7,737 nucleotides of DNA from an uncultured Eubacteriales bacterium (GTDB lineage: Bacteria > Bacillota > Clostridia > Oscillospirales > Acutalibacteraceae), in assembly GCA_900320415.1 (NCBI GenBank), contig ONSE01000182.1, positions 1-7,737 on the forward strand. Reading direction: 5' to 3'. The position numbers and the translations under genes are program-made. The notes below the pieces were generated by a model. The model was not told the origin of the DNA. It ran no database searches and saw nothing but the letters and a program-made list of their open reading frames with translations. Of the stretch, positions 1-5,580 are shown in pieces. The stretch's first letter is position 1, and every line of letters starts with the position of its first letter.

Positions 1-1404
1 ATCTCTCCATCCATAGACTGCATACTCGGGATCCTTGCCGACAATAGCCTCGGAAAAATACACATTTGTGTATCCGTTCTCCGCCAAAGGAACGAATTTC
101 GCGTACCATGTGTACGAATCCTCTCCGATGGTAACGGTGACGTCCTTCTGATCGGAAAGCTGTGAAGTGCCGTCAGCGCTCTCATACCAACCCTCAAAGG
201 AGTATCCGACATCGGGAATCGCGCACAAATTCACCTTTGTGCCGTCCGGAATCGCTCCTACTCCCGCTCCGGAACTCACGGTCTCGGAAATCATGTTGGT
301 CGTGTCGCTGTACTGCTTGCCTGCGGAAACTGTACCGTGTCCTTCGTCTGTCGCTCCGTACACAAAATCACCGGCGACCTTTTGAACAAACTCCGCGCTT
401 ACCAGGACATTCTTGCCGGGCATACGGAACTTTTTCGCGCTCTTGATATCGATGGCGGAGTCTCCGCCGGGCGTGTAGGTCAGTCTTGCCAGTCTGTAGT
501 CGTCCCCGGGAACAGCGGTAACGACAACCTCGTCACCCTGCTCGCAGCTTTGTTTGGAAACAGTCAGGGTTCCTTCTCCTGTCTTTTCGGTGGTCACGTC
601 GTAAAACACTCTCTGCGCGACCGTTACATCGACCGTTGTCGCTTCCGTGGGCACCCTGAACGTTCCCGCGTATGTGCCGTCTTCGTTGTTTGTCAGCGGA
701 ATGGTCGACGTGCTGCCGCCTGCGGTGTAGGTCGCGCCCGTGACCTTGTAATTTGAGTAGTCATTGACGCTCACACTCAGCGTCGCGTCGGCGCCCGACG
801 CCATCTCCGCCGTCGAACCCGCCTCAACGGTTACGTCTCCCTGTGTGACACTCGCGGTGGCGCGGTTGAGCGAATGAAGCGTTACATCAACCTTGTCGGG
901 CTTCTTCTCCGTGTGGATCTGGATCTGTGAACCATTTTCACTCTGATAAAAAATCCGCATATTCTTATTCGCGAATTTACCGCCTACCCAGAACGCACCT
1001 GAACGGCTTGTTTTCATCCACATCCATTCAGGAACATTAAAATTACTGTCGTTGTTAACATCCTGATAAAAGCTCTTTACGGAATTGTCGCTGTAGGTTA
1101 CATCCGTGCGCAGACTGTAGTAGGTGCTTGTGGACGGAACCGTCAGATCGACCGCGGTATTCTCCGACGTCATCTCCGCCCTTGCCTTCAGATCGGAATC
1201 GTTGTTCAGAGAGAATACCTTGAAAACGACCTTTGACACCGTCGCGCCAACTGTGCCGTCAGCGGAAGCGGAAGCCCCCACGGAGTCTGTGACCCGCGCC
1301 GCGTCTGTCGCGATCAGACCGACCGTCATGCACGAGATCAGCATACAGACTGACAGCAGAACCGAAACGGCGGAGCGGTAATGCCGCTTGATTTTTCGTT
1401 TCAT
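1..1404 (-). CDS. Secreted multi-repeat surface protein, N-terminal 468 codons (3' end outside window)
   Basis: Translation from ATG at 1404 stays open for 468 codons to the window edge, so the C-terminus is missing. A perfect GGAGGT (1411-1416) sits 6 nt before the start. Residues 1-36 form a signal peptide: basic KRKIKRHYR, a hydrophobic stretch at about 12-32, then a likely cut near TDAA. Residues 55-170 are not recognised. Three beta-rich segments follow, about 173-265, 268-340 and 347-438. The last two resemble InlB-B/Listeria-type surface repeats (GEGTLTVSKQSCEQGDEV; GYSFEGWY ending in YAKFV). At 446-468 the sequence TNVYFSE..YAVYGW looks like the first strands of a family-26 starch-binding module, which is only suggestive because it is cut. 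I infer a cell-surface or extracellular binding protein, possibly polysaccharide- or starch-directed; no catalytic domain is visible. The adjacent AraC-type gene on the same strand is a plausible regulator. Confidence 0.85.
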   Translation of the reverse strand, partial: MKRKIKRHYRSAVSVLLSVCMLISCMTVGLIATDAARVTDSVGASASADGTVGATVSKVVFKVFSLNNDSDLKARAEMTSENTAVDLTVPSTSTYYSLRTDVTYSDNSVKSFYQDVNNDSNFNVPEWMWMKTSRSGAFWVGGKFANKNMRIFYQSENGSQIQIHTEKKPDKVDVTLHSLNRATASVTQGDVTVEAGSTAEMASGADATLSVSVNDYSNYKVTGATYTAGGSTSTIPLTNNEDGTYAGTFRVPTEATTVDVTVAQRVFYDVTTEKTGEGTLTVSKQSCEQGDEVVVTAVPGDDYRLARLTYTPGGDSAIDIKSAKKFRMPGKNVLVSAEFVQKVAGDFVYGATDEGHGTVSAGKQYSDTTNMISETVSSGAGVGAIPDGTKVNLCAIPDVGYSFEGWYESADGTSQLSDQKDVTVTIGEDSYTWYAKFVPLAENGYTNVYFSEAIVGKDPEYAVYGWRD

Positions 1405-1435
1405 CTGTTTACCTCCATTCTTTCATATATAAGGA

Positions 1436-1462
1436 ACTATATACTTGTATCTATATGAACAA
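1436..1462 (-). promoter_or_regulatory. Weak candidate promoter and dyad upstream of the secreted protein
   Basis: On the minus strand TTGTTC (1457-1462) is followed, after a short 15-nt spacer, by TATAGT (1436-1441). The spacer contains the small palindrome ATACTTGTAT (1441-1450), which could be a regulator site. The non-ideal spacing may point to activator dependence, for example on the AraC-type protein encoded just upstream, but this is inference. No convincing terminator separates the regulator from this gene, so read-through is also possible. Confidence 0.3.
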
Positions 1463-1578
1463 ATGCCGCATCGTCAGCGATACGCTCGGTCTTTGAAAGA
1501 AATCACAGTATTTTTCTTCCTCCGTCCGATTCTGCATTTGGTTTTCTTTTAACGGTCAGATCTCTCGTTTTCCGCAGT

Positions 1579-2412
1579 TCAAACTGCCCTGAACTGTCTT
1601 TTTTTGTATTGCAGCGGCGTTAAGCCGTAGCTGCGCTTGCAGATGTTTTCGAATGACTTGACACTTGAGAAGCCGTTGCACTTCGCTGCGTCCGCCGAGG
1701 ACATACCGTGTATCACCATATCCTCAAGGGCGTGCTTCATGCGGATGGTATTGAGAAATACAATAAATCCCGTCTGCGTCACGTCTTTGAAATACTTCGA
1801 GAAATATACGGGATTCAGTCCCACCAGCTCCGCCACCACATTGAGCGAAATACTCTCGCGGTAGTGATCCTCCATGTAGGCAATGGCGATTTTCGCCTTG
1901 CGCTCGCCGTTTTTTGTGTTGCCGCAGCAGTTGATTTGCTTTTCGCGGCGGCAGCGCGCAAACAGAACATAAAAAACATCCATCAAAAGAGCGTACTCCC
2001 TGAACACAGCCGCATCCGCGCCGCCGCAGCGCTTGACCAGCGCGAGCTTGTGCATGGTCTTTCTCAGCTCCGCAACGGCGTCGTCCTCCACAAAGAACGC
2101 GGTCGTTTCGAGCTGATTATCGAACTTCTGGGCAAACTCAAAGGAGAGATGCACAGACAGATATTCCGGCGGGCTGTCCTTTCCCTCGTCCAGGCGGTGG
2201 AGCTCGCTCGAATTGATCAGAATCACATCGCCGCGGGACAGCGTGTGCAACTGCTCGTTCACGCGCACCCTCATCTGTCCCGCGAGAACGTAGATCAGCT
2301 CGATCTCCTTGTGCCAGTGGGAATCGCGGCACGGCTCCTCCAACGCGCTGTTCAGTGTGATCCGCGCGGGAAGAATGCGGTCCAATTCAATTGTCTGATA
2401 ACCGGTTTTCAT
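1579..2412 (-). CDS. AraC-family transcriptional regulator (cupin sensor plus double HTH)
   Basis: A 277-residue cytoplasmic DNA-binding regulator. Residues about 30-92 form a cupin-type sensor (SHWHKEIELIYVLAGQ, then GDVILINSSELHRL), the arrangement seen in AraC/XylS proteins that sense sugars or other small ligands. The C-terminal part has the two helix-turn-helix motifs: about 188-208 (SLNVVAELVGLNPVYFSKYF) and about 236-270 with the family signature YGLTPLQYKKR. I chose ATG 2412 because AAGGA (2421-2425) lies 8 nt upstream. A GTG at 2463 and an ATG at 2421 are in frame but lack good ribosome sites. The gene is followed on the same strand, 174 bases later, by the secreted repeat protein, its likely target. 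Upstream lies a roughly 370-nt leader and then the invertible promoter segment, so its expression may be phase variable. The ligand is unknown. Confidence 0.9.
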   Translation of the reverse strand: MKTGYQTIELDRILPARITLNSALEEPCRDSHWHKEIELIYVLAGQMRVRVNEQLHTLSRGDVILINSSELHRLDEGKDSPPEYLSVHLSFEFAQKFDNQLETTAFFVEDDAVAELRKTMHKLALVKRCGGADAAVFREYALLMDVFYVLFARCRREKQINCCGNTKNGERKAKIAIAYMEDHYRESISLNVVAELVGLNPVYFSKYFKDVTQTGFIVFLNTIRMKHALEDMVIHGMSSADAAKCNGFSSVKSFENICKRSYGLTPLQYKKRQFRAV

Positions 2413-2578
2413 AAACCCCATCCTTGCTGACCTGCGTCTGCTGTACCCTGAGGCATCGGACACTCACGAGCGCAAGCGCCTGCTTTGACAGAAATACGCC
2501 CGCCGGAAAGCGGCCGTTCTTCCCGACGCATCGCTTCTTTCGCCCTGATACCTGCCGAGGCTGATACTTTCTTACGGC

Positions 2579-2607
2579 GCGTCGACAGGCACCGCCTGTT
2601 CCGACGC
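2579..2607 (-). other. Stable hairpin in the untranslated leader of the AraC-type gene
   Basis: The arms GCGTCG-ACAGGC and GCCTGT-CGACGC pair over 12 bp around an ACC/GGT loop, with only a 2-nt bulge. No U-tract follows in either direction, so it is not a standard terminator. It sits in the 2413-2780 leader, where no convincing gene is visible. It could affect message stability or be a protein site; its role is unknown. Confidence 0.5.
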
Positions 2608-2780
2608 AAAATTATCAATGTCCTGCTATTATCATGCTTTATAACCAACGTTTACCCGACATCAGCGGCAAACATTCATCACTGTATCCACAGTTTGCAA
2701 TACAAACTTGTGAAATAAATCTTACCTCCCCGAGGATTTGAAAAGAGTGAGGAGAAAAAGTATGTAAAATCGTTGCTCTA

Positions 2781-2806
2781 AAAAACAATATTATATCATT
2801 GTTTTT
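2781..2806 (-). promoter_or_regulatory. AT-rich dyad with embedded extended -10 promoter, upstream of the AraC-type gene
   Basis: AAAAACAAT (2781-2789) and ATTGTTTTT (2798-2806) are perfect 9-bp inverted arms around an 8-nt centre. On the minus strand the centre holds TGaTATAAT, an extended -10 box (hexamer at 2790-2795). The -35 region is poor (ACGAAA, 2813-2818). This could be a constitutive promoter for the AraC-type gene with an operator laid over its -10. It could also be a weak AT-rich stem that stops or pauses transcripts arriving from the invertible segment. A leader of about 370 nt would result. Confidence 0.45.
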
Positions 2807-2823
2807 CCATCTTTTCGTGTTTT

Positions 2824-2907
2824 TTACCTTTTAGATTTACAAAGAATGCCGCGTGAGGTATAATGATAGGGACAAAGACTCCAGATATAATGCCGTTTTT
2901 GTGCCAT
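2824..2907 (-). CDS. Possible 27-residue leader peptide next to the left inverted repeat
   Basis: ATG at 2907 follows AGGGG (2914-2918) with a 6-nt gap and opens a 27-codon frame beginning MAQKRHYIWSLCPYHY and ending in TAA at 2824. It is basic and aromatic and matches no family I know. Its interest is position: it would be the first ORF, about 40 nt from the transcription start, on the transcript made after inversion of the neighbouring segment. Short ORFs of this size arise easily by chance. Confidence 0.2.
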   Translation of the reverse strand: MAQKRHYIWSLCPYHYTSRGILCKSKR

Positions 2908-2922
2908 TGAAATCCCCTGCGT

Positions 2923-2944
2923 TCTTTCACAGAGTTTACTACTA
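2923..2944 (+). repeat. Left inverted repeat (IRL), 22 bp
   Basis: The sequence begins TCTTTCACAG and ends TTTACTACTA. It matches the reverse complement of 4362-4383 at all 22 positions. The likely role is as a crossover site for the enclosed recombinase. The outer flank (CTGCG before this copy, and CTGCG in the reverse complement beyond the other) shows slight further similarity with a 2-nt offset. Confidence 0.85.
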
Positions 2945-2971
2945 AACGAAAAAGTATTGCCGCAAAACGAT

Positions 2972-3024
2972 ACGCCGCCAAAACCACAGCAGTTTGACTG
3001 CGGATTTGACGGCGTTATTTTTTT
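2972..3024 (+). terminator. Hairpin with T-run at the 3' side of the recombinase gene
   Basis: Arms 2972-2989 and 2998-3015 pair over 18 positions with three mismatches around an 8-nt loop. A run of seven T (3018-3024) follows on the plus strand. It should stop rightward transcription entering the segment, that is, antisense to the recombinase. On the minus strand only broken T-runs follow, so it is a weaker stop for the recombinase message, whose stop codon lies 32 nt away. Confidence 0.6.
2993..3014 (+). repeat. Tandem TTTGAC(T/G)GCG motifs, possible recombinase arm sites
   Basis: TTTGACTGCGGA (2993-3004) is followed immediately by the related TTTGACGGCGTT (3005-3016). The first recurs exactly, in the same orientation, at 4203-4214 at the other end of the segment. 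Repeated short motifs near each end are typical of arm-type sites bound by the N-terminal domain of tyrosine integrases. These copies also form part of the terminator stem, so the repeat may be coincidental. Confidence 0.35.
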
Positions 3025-3055
3025 CGCGCGAAGCGCGCAGAAATTGTATTACATA

Positions 3056-4174
3056 TTACATTCCCATGGATTCCAGCTTCGCCATGTTCTGCCTTTTGAA
3101 TTCAAGAGAGGAATGCACATATCGCTCCAGGGTGATCCTGGGGGTGGAATGTCCGAGGATCTCGCTTAAGGACTTGATCTCAAACCCGACCTCCACGCAT
3201 CTGGTCGCGAATGTGTGTCTCAGAACGTGAAAATGAAGGTCCTCAATGCCGCACTCCCGGCTGTATTTTTTGATGCGGTACTGCAGCACCCGCGGCTCAA
3301 TGAATCTGACCTCGCTCCCTGTCAGCAGAAAAGAGCGGGGATTGACGCCCTCGACACGCTCCCTGCAAAGCGCGGCTGCCGCGTTTGTCAGCGGGATGAC
3401 CCTGGCCGATGAGTCGCTTTTCGGCGAGCTGAAAACGATTTTGGTTTTCGGGCCTCCTTCGGACAGGTTCTTGATCCTCTGCATGGTTTTCCGCACGGTG
3501 ACGGTGCTGTTTTCCAGAGAGATATCGCTGATTTTCAGCGCGCAGACCTCTCCGATCCGCAGTCCCGTCATCAGGGCGAACAGGATACCGAATTTGCACG
3601 CGTCCATATCGGTTGCCAGATACTCCGCAAAACGCTTCTGCCCCTCAAACGAGAGGATCCTCATCTCCTTGGAGCTTCCCCGCGGAAGGGATACTTCGAT
3701 CTTCTTCGCTGAATCGACAAAGCGTGAGGCGTACGCCAGTACCGCCCTCAGGATGACGAGGATATCCCTGACGGTTTTCGGGGACAGCCCTTTCACTTCG
3801 GTGAGCTCCGCCGTGAACGCGTCAACATCCTTCGTCGTGAGATAATCCGGGCAGTATCCCCCGAAAAACAGCTTGATATGCTTTTCTATGACCAAGGTGT
3901 ATTTCGCGGCGGTGGATTCCTTGCGGCGGCCGCGGTTGTGAAACAGCCATTCGTCGCAGTACGCGCCGAGAGAACGAGAGGGAGAGGAGGGGCGGCTCTG
4001 CTGCCCCGTATAGATTTGTTTTTTGCGGAGCTCCAGCTTTTCCTTCGCTTCTCTGTAGGTCTTTCCGTAGCAGTAAAGATAAAGGATGCGGCCCTCGGCG
4101 GTGACGCCCTTTTTGCAGCGTGCTTCCCAGCGCCCGTCCTTGCGCCGGTAGATGTTTTCACCCTTTTTTGACAT
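3056..4174 (-). CDS. Tyrosine recombinase / integrase, probable self-encoded DNA invertase
   Basis: A 372-residue site-specific recombinase that cuts and rejoins DNA through a covalent phosphotyrosine. Residues 1-55 are a basic arm-DNA-binding domain (GENIYRRKDGRWEARC), about 65-160 the core-binding SAM-like domain, and about 175-365 the catalytic domain. All expected active-site residues are present: Arg206 (TGLRIGEV), Lys252, His316 and Arg319 (HVLRHTFATR), His342 (LGHST) and the nucleophile Tyr352 (ERYVH). The start at ATG 4174 has GGAGG 6 nt upstream; an in-frame upstream ATG at 4222 lacks such a site. The protein resembles integrases of Firmicute conjugative elements, but no other element genes are nearby. 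Lying alone between perfect 22-bp inverted repeats, it is most simply read as the enzyme that inverts its own segment, possibly acting on other sites in trans. Confidence 0.92.
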   Translation of the reverse strand: MSKKGENIYRRKDGRWEARCKKGVTAEGRILYLYCYGKTYREAKEKLELRKKQIYTGQQSRPSSPSRSLGAYCDEWLFHNRGRRKESTAAKYTLVIEKHIKLFFGGYCPDYLTTKDVDAFTAELTEVKGLSPKTVRDILVILRAVLAYASRFVDSAKKIEVSLPRGSSKEMRILSFEGQKRFAEYLATDMDACKFGILFALMTGLRIGEVCALKISDISLENSTVTVRKTMQRIKNLSEGGPKTKIVFSSPKSDSSARVIPLTNAAAALCRERVEGVNPRSFLLTGSEVRFIEPRVLQYRIKKYSRECGIEDLHFHVLRHTFATRCVEVGFEIKSLSEILGHSTPRITLERYVHSSLEFKRQNMAKLESMGM

Positions 4175-4202
4175 GAAAATCCTCCTTTTTTGTGACGGTT
4201 GA

Positions 4203-4214
4203 TTTGACTGCGGA
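4203..4214 (+). repeat. Second exact copy of the TTTGACTGCGGA motif
   Basis: An exact 12-bp direct copy of 2993-3004, just upstream of the recombinase start. Both copies are followed by T-runs and GCGC-containing sequence (ATTTTTTTGCGC here, ATTTTTTTCGCGC there), so the similarity extends imperfectly to about 40 bp on either side of the gene. It is a possible arm-type binding site or remnant of a duplication. Confidence 0.4.
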
Positions 4215-4285
4215 AAATACATTTTTTTGCGCTAATCGCTGAAAAAAACATAATGATGGAAAATGCAATGTGGAAATATCGCAGA

Positions 4286-4313
4286 TTTGTATGCGTGTTC
4301 AGCAACTATTCAA
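4286..4313 (-). promoter_or_regulatory. Candidate promoter of the recombinase gene
   Basis: On the minus strand TTGAAT (4308-4313) is followed after 16 nt by TACAAA (4286-4291). A transcript would start near 4279, leaving a leader of about 105 nt before the recombinase ATG at 4174. The match is moderate. It lies inside the segment, so recombinase expression would not depend on orientation. Confidence 0.35.
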
Positions 4314-4322
4314 GAAAATCGG

Positions 4323-4351
4323 TTGCAATATATTAACAATTATGGTATAAT
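4323..4351 (+). promoter_or_regulatory. Strong outward-facing promoter inside the invertible segment
   Basis: TTGCAA (-35, 4323-4328), a 17-nt spacer and TATAAT (-10, 4346-4351) preceded by TG one base away make a near-ideal extended sigma-A promoter. Transcription would start near 4358, just before the right inverted repeat, which would then lie in the 5' untranslated region as in known phase-variable promoters. No plus-strand gene follows in this orientation: only terminators and the antisense strand of cysE. The recombinase reads the opposite way, so this promoter does not serve it. Confidence 0.85.
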
Positions 4352-4361
4352 GTTTCTCATA

Positions 4362-4383
4362 TAGTAGTAAACTCTGTGAAAGA
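4362..4383 (-). repeat. Right inverted repeat (IRR), 22 bp
   Basis: The plus strand reads TAGTAGTAAA to CTGTGAAAGA and is the exact reverse complement of 2923-2944. It begins 10 nt after the -10 box of the outward promoter. Confidence 0.85.
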
Positions 4384-4478
4384 GTCCGCAGCAGAAGGGC
4401 ATTAAAGATACCATAAACAGGTCCCATTTTTTAATTGCTATTTATTGTTGTTTTTTATTGGATAGCGTTACAAACGCC

Positions 4479-4516
4479 AAAAAAAGCGCCGCAGCCGAAA
4501 ATGGCTGCGGCGCTTT
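4479..4516 (-). terminator. Intrinsic terminator of cysE
   Basis: A perfect 14-bp GC-rich stem (arms 4483-4496 and 4503-4516, loop GAAAAT) is followed on the minus strand by seven T (4479-4485, three of which pair in the stem base). It lies 81 bases after the cysE stop. On the plus strand only CTTTAAC follows, so it is a weaker stop for transcripts from the invertible promoter. Confidence 0.85.
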
Positions 4517-4567
4517 AACACACCGTTGCGGGAACCTCTTCTACCACGATTCCGAGGAAGCTCCCGC

Positions 4568-4587
4568 GCTGCCGAGGGCAGCTTTTT
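4568..4587 (+). terminator. Small plus-strand terminator facing the inverton promoter
   Basis: GCTGCC-GAG-GGCAGC followed by TTTTT (4583-4587). No plus-strand gene lies upstream for 4.5 kb, so the only visible transcript it could stop is the one from the invertible promoter in its present orientation. The stem is short (6 bp), so strength is uncertain. Confidence 0.5.
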
Positions 4588-4597
4588 ATCGGAAAAT

Positions 4598-5557
4598 TCA
4601 GATCATATAGAACCAAGCGTCATCAAGCGCCACGTCCTTCCTCTCAACGGGGCGGGAGGAATCGTAGTTGTAGGTCAGCTCCTGACTCTTGACGCTGACC
4701 TTCGCTCCCTCGGGGATAGAGGTCGTGATGAACGCGTTGCCGCCGACGACAACGTCCTTTCCCACGACGGTATCGCCGCCGAGGATCGATGCGCCCGAGT
4801 AGATGGTGACATTGTCACAGATGGTGGGGTGACGTTTTTTGCCTCTCAAATTCTGACCGCCGCGCGTGGAAAGCGCGCCGAGGGTAACGCCCTGATAAAT
4901 TTTGACGTTGTTGCCGATTTCGGTGGTCTCGCCGATGACGATGCCCGTGCCGTGGTCGATGAAAAAATACTTGCCGATGGTGGTTCCCGGGTGGATGTCA
5001 ATACCCGTCAGGCTGTGGGCGTGCTCGGTCATGATGCGCGGGATCAGCGGCACGCCGAGCAAAAACAGCTCGTGGGCGATGCGGTTGGTGAAGATCGCGT
5101 ACAGTCCGGGATAGGTGCAGATGATCTCGTCCTTGTTGTAGGCGGCAGGATCGCCGTCATACGCCGCCTGGATATCGGTTTCGATGTACTCCCTGATTTT
5201 CGGGATTTGGTTCAGAAACGCGAAGGTGATCTGCTCGGAGACCTCGGCGATGGCGTCCTCGTCCATGTCGCGGTACTCGGGCGCGTATTTCAATACGATC
5301 GACGTCTGCTTGATCAGATTGTAGATGATGTCCTCCAGGAGAATGGCGATGTTGTTGCGCACCGTGTAGGTCCTGTAGTTCCTGTTGCGGTGATACCCCG
5401 GATAGATGACGATTTTCAGCTTTTCGAGAATGTCGATCACCGTCTCCTTGTTCGGGTACTCAAACATCTTGATTTCGTCAATCGTCCTTCCCCTGCCGTA
5501 GTCCTCCGTCAGAGTCTCCACGAGATTGTTGATTTGATTATGGATATTGTCAGACAT
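4598..5557 (-). CDS. cysE: Serine O-acetyltransferase (long form)
   Basis: A cytoplasmic enzyme transferring acetyl from acetyl-CoA to L-serine, giving O-acetylserine, the first step of cysteine synthesis. The 319-residue chain has an N-terminal helical region (about 1-180) longer than the compact Bacillus form, and a C-terminal left-handed beta-helix of hexapeptide repeats (about 185-285). Motifs include GIDIHPG with Asp187, DHGTGIVIGET with His202 and RHP at 242-244. The 15-residue spacing of Asp187 and His202 equals that of the catalytic pair in the E. coli enzyme. The chain ends DDAWFYMI; a terminal Ile is what CysE proteins insert into cysteine synthase CysK to form the synthase complex, though no cysK is in the window. 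I prefer ATG 5557; an in-frame GTG at 5566 is the alternative, and neither has an ideally spaced ribosome site (AGGG lies 11 nt before the ATG). Confidence 0.93.
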   Translation of the reverse strand: MSDNIHNQINNLVETLTEDYGRGRTIDEIKMFEYPNKETVIDILEKLKIVIYPGYHRNRNYRTYTVRNNIAILLEDIIYNLIKQTSIVLKYAPEYRDMDEDAIAEVSEQITFAFLNQIPKIREYIETDIQAAYDGDPAAYNKDEIICTYPGLYAIFTNRIAHELFLLGVPLIPRIMTEHAHSLTGIDIHPGTTIGKYFFIDHGTGIVIGETTEIGNNVKIYQGVTLGALSTRGGQNLRGKKRHPTICDNVTIYSGASILGGDTVVGKDVVVGGNAFITTSIPEGAKVSVKSQELTYNYDSSRPVERKDVALDDAWFYMI

Positions 5558-5580
5558 ATGCCGCACCGCCCTCTTGCTTT

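Larger units (their letters stand above)
2923..4383. mobile_element. Candidate invertible DNA segment (inverton) carrying its own tyrosine recombinase and an outward promoter
   Basis: A 1461-bp segment is bounded by perfect 22-bp inverted repeats and contains only a tyrosine recombinase gene, an outward-firing promoter just inside the right repeat, a terminator hairpin and short repeated motifs. Inverted sites predict inversion rather than excision. The promoter hugging one repeat is the classic layout of phase-variable switches, and a recombinase inside the segment is as in Salmonella hin, though Hin is a serine recombinase. On inversion a position x maps to 7306-x, placing the -10 box at 2955-2960 and firing leftward toward the AraC-type gene. 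No phage or conjugation genes and no obvious target-site duplication are visible. Inversion itself is inferred. Confidence 0.75.
4358..4587 (+). ncRNA. Predicted untranslated transcript from the inverton promoter in the present orientation
   Basis: From the predicted start near 4358 the plus strand has no usable start codon before the hairpins ending at 4516 and 4587. The product would be a non-coding RNA of roughly 160-230 nt whose 3' part lies just past, or complementary to, the tail of the cysE message. It may simply be the OFF-state by-product. Its ends are inferred from promoter and terminator positions. Confidence 0.3.

Noticed and set aside
337..1381. Plus-strand open frames in the first 1.4 kb
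   Set aside because: They are antisense to a continuous 468-codon minus-strand frame with signal peptide, ribosome site and surface repeats.
1708..2430. Plus-strand 240-residue open frame
   Set aside because: It is antisense to the AraC-type gene, without a ribosome site or recognisable domain.
2409..2718. Short open frames on both strands upstream of the AraC-type gene
   Set aside because: No ribosome sites and no recognisable domains; the minus one overlaps the AraC-type start. Treated as leader sequence.
2796..2987. 63-codon minus frame crossing the left inverted repeat
   Set aside because: No ribosome site, no promoter in this orientation and no family resemblance. It would be altered by inversion, but nothing supports a shuffled N-terminus.
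2923..4383. Segment as an integrated phage or conjugative element with att sites
   Set aside because: Integration leaves direct repeats around many cargo genes. Here the repeats are inverted and enclose only the recombinase, with no excisionase, relaxase or phage genes.
2914..4392. Segment as a simple transposon with terminal inverted repeats
   Set aside because: No direct target duplication is visible outside the repeats, and an outward strong promoter is better explained by a switch. I cannot fully exclude it without an empty site.
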